Below are positions 8,784-15,601 of a DNA stretch of 52,523 nt, one piece after another. The DNA comes from Pseudomonas fluorescens (lineage in GTDB: Bacteria; Pseudomonadota; Gammaproteobacteria; Pseudomonadales; Pseudomonadaceae). The stretch lies in assembly GCF_018614775.1 (NCBI RefSeq), contig NZ_JAGGOF010000009.1, positions 1 to 52,523 on the forward strand, given 5' to 3'. Position numbers and translations under genes: made by a program. Numbering within the stretch: position 1 is the stretch's first letter; the number at the start of each line of letters is the position of its first letter. Under the pieces are notes generated by a model. That model saw only the letters and a program-made list of their open reading frames with translations. It had not been told where the DNA came from and did no database searches.

Positions 8784-9917
8784 CTAGTTCTCTCCGATGA
8801 AAAATCTATAAGGCGGTGATTCCGTCCAGCCACCGCCAATGTCGCTAAATTTTTGAACCGCGCTCAAGTCGTGACGACCAAATACCCAGCTCTCGATTGC
8901 CTCCCATTTGCCATCGATCACTGACGCCATGATCAGCCTCGGGGAAACGGGACCGGAGAGGACTGTAATCTGAACCAATGCGCCGGTATCGCCTTCGCCT
9001 GAAAACTTGATCGTAGTGTCAGTTGGGTAGGTAACGTTGATATGGGTCAATGCGCCAGGACGAACGTTGAACGACCGGGGAACGCCAGGGGAGGTTTCTT
9101 CTGCACCATTCTTACCGATCGCGACCAATGACCGGATACCCGGACGGACCGTAACAGCACAACGCCAGTCATCGTCTATCACCAGATCGCTTACGCCGAC
9201 TGGCTGGTTTTCTTCGTCGAAAATGTGAATTCTGTCGTTCAGTCGTGCGTTGGAGCCAGTCAAAGTAAACGACGTGGATTGGTAAGAACCCTCTGCGGGT
9301 TCAGTAATGACAGGATCGGCAAGGAACCTTATAGGAATAAGAACTCCCGGCGAATACACCTCGTCAATACTCTGCGAGACAGCAAACGTATATCCCCCTG
9401 TCACAGGAACGGGAAAGTACACCGTCGTACGCCAGCTCCCATCCTCCTCAACCGGCACTTTTAAAAGGTGAGTTTCAGCCCCCTTTACAAGATAGCCAAT
9501 ATCCACATACGCCCCGGGTACACCGGTGCCAGAAAAAATCGTCCTTCTGCGCATCTCCGAATTTGGGCGTGGGGCTTCAACGCCCGGCACGGTCACTACT
9601 GTTGCGGTGACATGGGGGGCCCAATCCGAGTATTCGACTGCTAGCCTCTGTCTGGCCGTTAGGGTGATTTCTCCCCCCACGAGCAAAGACGCATTCAAAA
9701 ACGTCTCCCAAACACCATTGACGACAAAAGTCTCATCGGACAGTACTTGGCCGCCCTGCCGGAAAACCTGCACAAAAGCGTTTGACTCACCCGTGCCACG
9801 CAAAAGACTGGTCGTAGTGAAAACGCCCCCTTCTTCAGGGAATGTAATGCGCGGTGGCGGGACAACCCTCATGGCGTCTTCAGGGCGGCTGTTCTTGAAA
9901 TCATCATTGGTGTCCAT
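8784..9917 (-). CDS. Orphan Ig-like repeat protein, no signal peptide
   Basis: This 377-residue protein is built of about four degenerate beta-sandwich repeats of 85-95 residues. Each holds the kernel seen in bacterial Ig-like and carbohydrate-binding repeats: a TxxGTG/SGTG-like segment, a 'G A x V x V' strand, and a 'DGSW' or 'NGVW' turn (for example VNGVWETFL, EDGSWRTTV, DDDWRCAV, IDGKWEAI). I see no signal peptide, LPXTG, transmembrane helix or enzyme domain. I chose ATG 9917 (MDTNDDFKNS) because GAGG lies at the right distance; the 26 upstream residues are not convincing. Base composition is a little more A+T-rich than its neighbours. An operator-like palindrome lies 86 bases upstream. 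It could be an intracellular or phage/toxin-delivered binding protein. The function is unknown and horizontal gain is likely. Confidence 0.7.
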   Translation of the reverse strand: MDTNDDFKNSRPEDAMRVVPPPRITFPEEGGVFTTTSLLRGTGESNAFVQVFRQGGQVLSDETFVVNGVWETFLNASLLVGGEITLTARQRLAVEYSDWAPHVTATVVTVPGVEAPRPNSEMRRRTIFSGTGVPGAYVDIGYLVKGAETHLLKVPVEEDGSWRTTVYFPVPVTGGYTFAVSQSIDEVYSPGVLIPIRFLADPVITEPAEGSYQSTSFTLTGSNARLNDRIHIFDEENQPVGVSDLVIDDDWRCAVTVRPGIRSLVAIGKNGAEETSPGVPRSFNVRPGALTHINVTYPTDTTIKFSGEGDTGALVQITVLSGPVSPRLIMASVIDGKWEAIESWVFGRHDLSAVQKFSDIGGGWTESPPYRFFIGEN

Positions 9918-10002
9918 GATCAATGCCTCGATAGGAAGCGAGCGCCAGCAACGTGCCAGCAGACCTTGAGGCCTATTGAATAACGAGGCGGACAAACCCT
10001 AC

Positions 10003-10022
10003 ACCTGTCAAACCTGACAGGT
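10003..10022. promoter_or_regulatory. Perfect operator-like palindrome upstream of the Ig-like gene
   Basis: ACCTGTCA-AACC-TGACAGGT is a perfect 8-base inverted repeat with a 4-base spacer, centred about 95 bases upstream of the Ig-like start at 9917. Its size and symmetry fit a dimeric helix-turn-helix repressor or activator site. No regulator gene is adjacent. The assignment as an operator is inference. Confidence 0.45.
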
Positions 10023-10031
10023 CCGACAGAC

Positions 10032-10069
10032 GTAGCCCCCCGGGTGCATGGAAATGTCCGGGTGGCTAC
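10032..10069. other. Strong intergenic hairpin
   Basis: GTAGCC at 10032-10037 and CCCGG at 10039-10043 pair with CCGGG at 10058-10062 and GGCTAC at 10064-10069. This gives an 11-pair stem with one mismatch and a 14-base loop. No T-run follows on either strand. It lies between the Ig-like promoter region and the DUF6124 leader and could insulate the two divergent genes or be a site for a DNA-binding protein. Confidence 0.4.
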
Positions 10070-10148
10070 AGCGTCTTGCGCAACGGACTACAGATCCGCC
10101 AGAATCCGCCGACTTGTGCGCCTTGGCCTTGCCCCGTAACTTGATTCG

Positions 10149-10374
10149 CGTCGCTGATCTCCAGCGATCGGGTTTAGTCGCCCGGTGGTAAAAGTGGTGC
10201 GCACAGGCTTCATCCAGTCGGGTTCCCCTATCCCCGTACTTGATGGTGGCTGTTCGCAGGGCGCCCTCGGGCGCGCCGGGCTTCGCTTTTCCACCGGTCG
10301 ACTAACCTGCGTCCAGCCGCCACCCCTCGTTTAGTCGCGAATTGGGTGGCAGCCACATCATGGAAAAGTGAATC
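10149..10374 (+). ncRNA. Structured leader (candidate cis-regulatory RNA) of the DUF6124 gene
   Basis: About 225 bases before the DUF6124 start hold nested and competing pairings. TCGCTG (10151-10156) pairs with CAGCGA (10162-10167), and CGGG (10169-10172) with CCCG (10181-10184). A long stem joins 10171-10188 to 10291-10307, 16 pairs with one bulge and one mismatch. GCGCC (10261-10265) pairs with GGCGC (10270-10274). GGTGGC (10245-10250) with CGCAGG (10255-10260) can pair with CCTGCG (10306-10311) and GCCACC (10319-10324), which crosses the long stem as a pseudoknot. GCCACCC (10319-10325) can instead pair with GGGTGGC (10344-10350), just upstream of the ribosome-binding region. TTAGTCG occurs twice (10174-10180, 10331-10337) and both copies match CGACTAA (10299-10305). 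This looks like a switch; no ligand is known to me. Confidence 0.5.
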
Positions 10375-10728
10375 ATGATCAAGCCAACACCGAATCCTCC
10401 GCACACTGATCCGCTCCTAGATCCCGAAAAACTCGAACAGGCTACCCAAAGGGCCCTGGACTATTACCTCAAGCCCCACGCCGAGCAACCCGACCCGAAA
10501 ACTGCCAAGCAACTGGACTACTTCATCGTCGCCCCGGATGCCGACCCCGAAGGCATGCTCGCGCACACCTACGAAACCTTCTGCTCGGTGAGCACGCTGA
10601 TCCTGGATTTATCCGAAGACCTGGAAGGCGCCCCGCGCAACCTGGCCCTGGCGATTCACCAGATGGGCGAGATGGGGGTGTTGTTGCTGGAGCGGATGCT
10701 GGATAACGAGGCGAAGGTTCAGCGCTGA
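10375..10728 (+). CDS. DUF6124 family protein
   Basis: This 117-residue acidic protein belongs to a Pseudomonas family of small proteins (DUF6124). A variable N-terminus rich in Pro and Asp is followed by a helix (ATQRALDYYL) and a linker. A C-terminal four-helix-like region from about residue 45 reads DYFIVAPDADPEGMLAHTYETF ... LEGAPRNLALAIHQMGEMGVLLLERML. There is no signal peptide or membrane segment. The function is unknown. The ATG at 10375 has GGAAAAG-type spacing to a weak ribosome site at 10362-10368 and follows a long structured leader, so expression is probably controlled at the RNA level. It stands alone, followed by a REPIN. Confidence 0.75.
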   Translation: MIKPTPNPPHTDPLLDPEKLEQATQRALDYYLKPHAEQPDPKTAKQLDYFIVAPDADPEGMLAHTYETFCSVSTLILDLSEDLEGAPRNLALAIHQMGEMGVLLLERMLDNEAKVQR

Positions 10729-10751
10729 TACAACAGCCGGTGACGAAATGA

Positions 10752-10847
10752 CCTGTGGGAGCGAGCCTGCTCGCGATGGCGGTGTATCAGTCGACAGCGT
10801 TGCCAACTGATCTACCGCCATCGCGAGCAGGCTCGCTCCCACAAGGG
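10752..10847. repeat. REPIN
   Basis: Two inverted REPs (about 10752-10780 and 10819-10846), each with the GAGCGAGCCTGCTCGCGA core, are separated by a short variable spacer. The element lies between the convergent DUF6124 and PilZ genes, a typical REPIN position. Confidence 0.9.
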
Positions 10848-10866
10848 ATTAGGGCTATCCCGACCA

Positions 10867-11223
10867 TCAAGCCGAAGCCGGCAGCGTGTGGAAACTGAAA
10901 TACTGTTGCAACGCGCAGACCAGTTGGCCGTACTCCGGCGGCGCCCAGTGCAGGCTGAAACCGGCGTCGAAATGTTGCGGCGTTACGTCCTCCCGGCACC
11001 ACAGGCAATTGGCTCTCAACACAATGTGCTGCAGGCCATCATCGCCAGGGACTTTCAGCAACAGATCAAAATCCGCGCCCACCATCAACGGCAAATGGCT
11101 GATCAACATCAGACCATCCTGGGACACATTGCCCAGGAAACCGATGGGTTTGTCGTTGATGCCATTGAATACTTTCAGAAAACACGGCAGTTGCTGCCGC
11201 TCTATGCGCCGCTTTTTGTACAT
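10867..11223 (-). CDS. PilZ domain protein (c-di-GMP binding)
   Basis: This 118-residue protein consists of one PilZ domain. The two c-di-GMP-binding motifs are intact: RxxxR at R5-R6-I-E-R9 (KKRRIERQ) and [D/N]xSxxG at N32-V-S34-Q-D-G37, spaced as usual. The protein should therefore bind c-di-GMP in the cytoplasm and relay it to a motility, polysaccharide or adhesion partner. No output domain is fused, so it is a stand-alone receptor. No partner gene is adjacent; a diguanylate cyclase gene lies about 5 kb away. The start ATG at 11223 places RxxxR right at the N-terminus, as is common in small PilZ proteins. Confidence 0.9.
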   Translation of the reverse strand: MYKKRRIERQQLPCFLKVFNGINDKPIGFLGNVSQDGLMLISHLPLMVGADFDLLLKVPGDDGLQHIVLRANCLWCREDVTPQHFDAGFSLHWAPPEYGQLVCALQQYFSFHTLPASA

Positions 11224-11365
11224 GTCTTGTATCGCTTTTTGAACGCCCCAATAAGGGGCACCCGAATACTTCGGAACGAACCCAAACGGCTCGCTCTCCC
11301 CGATCCCGGTGCCAGACGCTTGCCAGCGTTTTGGCCTTACTGCTGCCGGTCACAGGTGCCCCTTG

Positions 11366-11388
11366 CTCTAGAGGGTTAGCTCTAGCAA
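11366..11388. other. Small palindrome upstream of the PilZ gene
   Basis: CTAGAG (11368-11373), a 6-base loop and CTCTAG (11380-11385) form a perfect hairpin or operator-like inverted repeat in the 287-base gap between the PilZ gene and the lipoprotein gene. It lies about 145 bases upstream of the PilZ start. The rest of this gap holds nothing else I can name. Confidence 0.25.
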
Positions 11389-11510
11389 CTTGTACAAATA
11401 TAGCTCAAGGTTGCGACGCAACCACCCCTGAGACGAATCTTTCATCTCGGACAATGCGCCGACGCATAAGTGACCGGGAATTTTACCGGGCCGGGTTCGG
11501 AGGGGCAGTA

Positions 11511-11885
11511 TCAAGACGCCGCAGGGCGGATGGCCGTAGCACTGCGCGTCGGGTAATGGCCCAGGCTCTGCAAGGTTTCGAGGCGGGCGCGGGCACGGAA
11601 CGCGTATTCGCTGGTGGGGTATTGCATGATGATGAACTGGTAGGTCTGCGCCGCGTCGACAAACAGTTTCTGCCGTTCCAGGCACTGGCCGCGCAGCATC
11701 GAGACTTCCGGCTGCATGTAGCGCCGGGCACGGCTGGCGCGATCGACCTGGGACAGCTCGAGCATCACCTGCTCGCAATTGCCACGGTCATAGGCTTTGT
11801 AGGCCAGGTTCATGTGATGGTTCATCGACCACCGGGTGCAGCCCGTGATGCTCAGGGCCAGGGCAATAAAAAGCACGAATCGCAT
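11511..11885 (-). CDS. Small TPR-like lipoprotein
   Basis: This 124-residue protein has a lipoprotein signal peptide (MRFVLFIALALSITGC) with the lipidated cysteine at Cys16. The following residue is Thr, so sorting to the outer membrane is expected. The mature part is helical, with TPR-like spacing: AYKAYDRGNCEQVMLELSQV, then LRGQCLERQKLFVDAAQTYQFIIMQYP and YAFRARARLETL. Such proteins usually act as periplasmic scaffolds; the partner is unknown. I chose ATG 11885 because AGGAG precedes it at proper spacing and it gives a complete signal peptide. The gene is divergent from pyk. Confidence 0.8.
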   Translation of the reverse strand: MRFVLFIALALSITGCTRWSMNHHMNLAYKAYDRGNCEQVMLELSQVDRASRARRYMQPEVSMLRGQCLERQKLFVDAAQTYQFIIMQYPTSEYAFRARARLETLQSLGHYPTRSATAIRPAAS

Positions 11886-12098
11886 GGGAGGTTCTCCTGT
11901 CTTGAGCACTGTATCGACCCGTTTGCAGAAATCTTCAGTGCCGAATCCGTGGGAGCACAGGCCATCCCTCGGAACAGGCGTGAATATTTTCAGGAATGTT
12001 CATTTCGAAAAAGAAACGAATAAGTAGTGCATATGAACAATGACTACACCCTAAGAGCATAGTAGCCTTCGCTGGCGCTTGAACTTGAGGAGTCTTGC

Positions 12099-13550
12099 AT
12101 GTCCGTCCGTCGCACCAAAATCGTCGCTACCCTTGGCCCGGCCAGTAACTCGCCGGAAGTTCTCGAACAGCTGATTCTGGCTGGCCTGGACGTTGCCCGT
12201 CTGAACTTCTCCCACGGCACCCCGGAAGAGCACAAGGCTCGTGCCAAGCTGGTGCGCGACCTCGCCGCCAAGCACGGCCGCTTCGTTGCCCTGCTGGGGG
12301 ACCTGCAAGGCCCTAAGATCCGCATCGCCAAATTCGCCAACAAGCGCATCGAGCTGAAGGTCGGTGACACCTTCACCTTCTCCACCAGCCATCCGCTGAC
12401 CGAAGGCAACCAGCAGGTGGTCGGTATCGACTACCCGGACCTGGTCAAGGATTGCGGCGTGGGCGACGAGCTGTTGCTCGACGACGGTCGCGTGGTGATG
12501 CGCGTCGATACCGCCACCGCCACCGAACTGATCTGCACCGTGACCATCGGCGGCCCGCTGTCGGACCACAAGGGCATCAACCGTCGTGGCGGTGGCCTGA
12601 CGGCGCCGGCCCTCACTGAAAAAGACAAGGCCGACATCAAGCTGGCCGCGGAAATGGAAGTCGACTACCTCGCCGTGTCCTTTCCCCGTGACGCCGCCGA
12701 CATGGAATATGCCCGTCAACTGCGCGACGAAGCCGGCGGCACCGCCTGGCTGGTGGCGAAGGTCGAACGCGCCGAAGCCGTGGCCGACGACGAAACCCTC
12801 GATGGCCTGATCAAGGCGTCCGACGCCGTGATGGTCGCCCGTGGTGACCTGGGCGTGGAAATTGGCGATGCCGAGCTGGTGGGCATCCAGAAAAAGATCA
12901 TCCTGCACGCACGCCGCCACAACAAAGCGGTGATCGTGGCGACCCAGATGATGGAGTCGATGATCCAGAACCCGATGCCGACCCGTGCCGAAGTGTCCGA
13001 CGTAGCCAACGCTGTGCTCGACTACACGGACGCGGTGATGCTCTCGGCCGAAAGCGCCGCCGGCCTCTACCCGCTCGAGGCAGTGCAGGCCATGGCGCGC
13101 ATCTGCCTGGGTGCGGAGAAACACCCTACCAGCAAGACCTCCAGCCACCGCATCGGCAAGACCTTCGAGCGTTGCGACGAGAGCATCGCCCTGGCAACCA
13201 TGTACACCGCCAACCACTTCCCCGGTGTGAAGGCGATCATCGCCCTGACCGAAAGTGGCTACACGCCGCTGATCATGTCGCGCATCCGCTCCTCGGTGCC
13301 GATCTACGCGTTCTCTCCGCACCGTGAAACCCAGGCCCGCGCGGCCATGTTCCGGGGTGTCTACACCGTGCCGTTCGACCCGGCCGCCCTGCAACCCGGC
13401 GAAGTCAGCCAAGCGGCGGTGGATGAGCTGGTCAAGCGCGGCGTCGTGCAGACCGGTGACTGGGTCATCCTGACCAAGGGCGACAGCTACCACACCATCG
13501 GCGGCACCAACGGGATGAAAATCCTCCATGTCGGCGACCCGATGGTCTGA
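12099..13550 (+). CDS. pykA: Pyruvate kinase
   Basis: This 483-residue protein converts phosphoenolpyruvate and ADP to pyruvate and ATP, the last step of Entner-Doudoroff/EMP glycolysis, in the cytoplasm. It starts MSVRRTKIVATLGPAS. It contains the PK motifs LNFSHG, GDLQGPKIRI, the active-site region VMVARGDLGVEIG, and ATQMMESMIQNPMPTRAEVSDVANAVLDYTDAVMLSAE. The C-terminal regulatory domain is complete (HRETQARAAMFRGVY). Its length and sequence fit the AMP/sugar-phosphate-activated PykA type. A clear GAGGAG site at 12087-12092 supports the start. It is monocistronic, with a terminator directly after it. Confidence 0.97.
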   Translation: MSVRRTKIVATLGPASNSPEVLEQLILAGLDVARLNFSHGTPEEHKARAKLVRDLAAKHGRFVALLGDLQGPKIRIAKFANKRIELKVGDTFTFSTSHPLTEGNQQVVGIDYPDLVKDCGVGDELLLDDGRVVMRVDTATATELICTVTIGGPLSDHKGINRRGGGLTAPALTEKDKADIKLAAEMEVDYLAVSFPRDAADMEYARQLRDEAGGTAWLVAKVERAEAVADDETLDGLIKASDAVMVARGDLGVEIGDAELVGIQKKIILHARRHNKAVIVATQMMESMIQNPMPTRAEVSDVANAVLDYTDAVMLSAESAAGLYPLEAVQAMARICLGAEKHPTSKTSSHRIGKTFERCDESIALATMYTANHFPGVKAIIALTESGYTPLIMSRIRSSVPIYAFSPHRETQARAAMFRGVYTVPFDPAALQPGEVSQAAVDELVKRGVVQTGDWVILTKGDSYHTIGGTNGMKILHVGDPMV

Positions 13551-13567
13551 GTGACCGGCTGACAGAC

Positions 13568-13600
13568 AAAAGCCCCGCCAGGTAAATGGCGGGGCTTTTT
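13568..13600 (+). terminator. Rho-independent terminator of pykA
   Basis: AGCCCCGCCA (13571-13580) and TGGCGGGGCT (13587-13596) form a 10-pair stem with a 6-base loop, preceded by AAAA and followed by TTTT. It begins 18 bases after the pykA stop. Confidence 0.93.
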
Positions 13601-13635
13601 GGTTTCCGGGCTGGGGGATGTGTTGCTTGGTCTAC

Positions 13636-13863
13636 CGCTATCGCGAGCAGGCTCGCTCCCACAGGGATCTGTGTTGACCCGAATATTGCCAATCACCGCC
13701 AACCCTGTGGGAGCGGGCTTGCTCGCGAATGCGGTGGCACATTCAACATGGATGCAAGCTGACCCGGCGCTTTCGCGAGCAAGCTCGCTCCCACAGTGGT
13801 TCAGGGGTGACCTGGGGGATTGGGCAACACAAATCCCTTGTGGGAGCGAGCCTGCTCGCGATG
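13636..13863. repeat. Cluster of four REP elements
   Basis: REP cores in alternating orientation lie at about 13641-13665, 13703-13730, 13772-13797 and 13837-13863. They make two or more REPIN-like pairs between the convergent pykA and enoyl-CoA hydratase genes. Confidence 0.88.
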
Positions 13864-13887
13864 ACGCCAGCCCAAACGCTACAAAAC

Positions 13888-14637
13888 CTAAGACCTGTTG
13901 ATAAACCCCAACAACGCCGCCATCGCTTCCGGCGAGCGCAACCGCTGGATGAACAACGCCCCCTCCTCTTCAATCGCCCGACGCAGCGCTTCGCGGTCCG
14001 GTGCTTTCATCAGTTGCTTGCTGACGCGCATCGCTTCAGGCGGCAGCGACTCGAAGCGCAGCGCCACTTCCCGGGCCTTGGCCAGGGCCGCTTCACCCGA
14101 CTCCAGCGCCTCGCTCGCCAGGCCCCAGGCGGCCGCCTGCTCACCACTGAAGCCCTCGCCCAGCAGCAACAATTGCGCGGCCCTGGCCTGGCCCAGCAAC
14201 CGTGGCAGGATCAGGCTGGAACCGAATTCCGGGCACAGCCCCAGGTTGACGAACGGCATGCGCAGGCGCGCGTCCCGACTGACGTAAACCAGGTCGCAAT
14301 GCAGCAACATCGTCGTGCCGATACCCACGGCCGGCCCGGCCACGGCGGCGATCACCGGTTTGCGGCATTCGAGCAGCTTGAGCATGAACTGGAACACCGG
14401 GTTGTCGAGGTCGTTCGGCGGCTGCTCAAGGAAATCGAGGATGTCGTTGCCAGCGGTGAAGCAGTCGATCGAGCCGGTGAGCAGCACTGCACGAATCTGC
14501 GGGTCGGCATCCGCCGTCGCCAGGGCCTGGGCCAATTGACTGTACATGGCCCGGGTCAGGGCGTTTTTCTTGTCCGGGCGATTCAGCCGCAAGGTCAGCA
14601 GGCCGCGCTCACGGTCATGTAGCAGGGTGTGTGTCAT
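13888..14637 (-). CDS. Enoyl-CoA hydratase/isomerase family protein
   Basis: This 249-residue crotonase-fold enzyme acts on acyl-CoA thioesters. It starts with RERGLLTLRLNRPDKKNAL. The CoA/oxyanion-hole segments are visible (FTAGNDILDFL and VAGPAVGIGTTMLLHCDL). A possible acidic catalytic residue sits in GLCPEFGSSLILPRLLG. The 'TAGNDI' version, together with the single Glu in the second motif, is closer to enoyl-CoA isomerases or degradative family members than to classical FadB hydratases, so the exact reaction is open. It lies in the order pyk - this gene - ferredoxin reductase - GGDEF protein - fumarase, which I recall as conserved in Pseudomonas. It is 28 bases downstream of the reductase on the same strand, so the three minus-strand genes are probably co-transcribed. 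Confidence 0.9.
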   Translation of the reverse strand: MTHTLLHDRERGLLTLRLNRPDKKNALTRAMYSQLAQALATADADPQIRAVLLTGSIDCFTAGNDILDFLEQPPNDLDNPVFQFMLKLLECRKPVIAAVAGPAVGIGTTMLLHCDLVYVSRDARLRMPFVNLGLCPEFGSSLILPRLLGQARAAQLLLLGEGFSGEQAAAWGLASEALESGEAALAKAREVALRFESLPPEAMRVSKQLMKAPDREALRRAIEEEGALFIQRLRSPEAMAALLGFINRS

Positions 14638-14665
14638 GGTCGGTCTCGCGTCTGGAAATCAGCGC

Positions 14666-15601
14666 TCAACCACGGGGCAGGAAGACGTCAGCCAGCAGTT
14701 GGTTACGCGGCAGGCCGGCCAAGTACAGGCGCTTGGCAAAGGCCTCGACCCGGTCGGGATGGCCGCAGAGTAAGGCTTGGGTTTGCCGGGAAACAAGCCG
14801 CAGTTGTGCCAACGCCGACGACGCCTCGGCCGCGGTGAAAAGCTCTACGCTGAGGTTTTCATGCTTGGCCGCCAGTGCCGCCAGGGGTTTGGCCAGATAA
14901 TGTCCGGCAGCGTCATGGGCGACGTGAATGAGGCGGATTGCGCCTTGGTGATGCTGGCGCAGGGCTTCACGAAGCAGGCCGAACAGCGGCGCCAGGCCTG
15001 TACCGGCGGCGAGCAGCCACAGCGGCCTGGCGTTCCAGTCGGGGTCGTAATGCAGGGCGCCGCCGCGCAGTTCGCCGAGGCGGATCGGATCGCCGGCCTT
15101 CAGCAGTCGCGCCGCCTCCACGAACTGGCCGGGCTCGCGACAATCGAGGTGGAACTCCAGGAAACGGTCTTCCTCGGGCAGGCTCGCCAGGGAATACGGG
15201 CGCGCCACGTCGCCGGCCCACAGCACCAGGTGCTGCCCAGCCCGGTAACGCAATGGTCGTTCAGGGGTGACCCGCAAACGCAACACTTGGGCACCGAGCC
15301 AATCCACCGCCGCCACTTGGGCCGCCCGGCCGTCGCGGTGCGGATCGAAGGTGTGGATCTGCACATCCTCGATGACCTGGCATTGGCAGGCCAGCCGCCA
15401 GCCCTGATCGCGTTGCGTCGGGCTCAGGGCATCGGGCCGGCTGTCCCGCACGTCGCCGCCCACGCATTGCACCAGGCAGGCATGGCAACTGCCGGCACGG
15501 CAACTGTAGGGCACCGCCACACCGGCCCCATTCAACGCGTCCAACAGGTTACTGCCCGCCGCCACCGTCCATTGCCGGCCAGCGACTGTCAGTTCAGGCA
15601 T
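14666..15601 (-). CDS. 2Fe-2S ferredoxin / FAD-NAD(P) oxidoreductase
   Basis: This 311-residue electron-transfer protein begins with a plant-type ferredoxin domain: Cys34, Cys39, Cys42 and Cys72 in CRAGSCHACLV...CQC spacing (CX4CX2CX29C). A ferredoxin-reductase-like FAD domain follows (RPYSLAS) and then an NAD(P)-binding domain (LLAAGTGLAPLFGLL). This is the single-chain reductase layout of oxygenase reductases and AscD-like proteins, moving electrons from NAD(P)H through FAD to the iron-sulfur centre. No oxygenase partner is adjacent. The start MPELTVAGRQ at 15601 overlaps the diguanylate cyclase stop by eight bases, so the two are translationally linked. The redox partner is unknown. Confidence 0.9.
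   Translation of the reverse strand: MPELTVAGRQWTVAAGSNLLDALNGAGVAVPYSCRAGSCHACLVQCVGGDVRDSRPDALSPTQRDQGWRLACQCQVIEDVQIHTFDPHRDGRAAQVAAVDWLGAQVLRLRVTPERPLRYRAGQHLVLWAGDVARPYSLASLPEEDRFLEFHLDCREPGQFVEAARLLKAGDPIRLGELRGGALHYDPDWNARPLWLLAAGTGLAPLFGLLREALRQHHQGAIRLIHVAHDAAGHYLAKPLAALAAKHENLSVELFTAAEASSALAQLRLVSRQTQALLCGHPDRVEAFAKRLYLAGLPRNQLLADVFLPRG

Noticed and set aside
10088..10294. 68-codon open frame opposite the DUF6124 leader
   Set aside because: Low-complexity basic peptide arising from the stems of the structured leader; no ribosome site.
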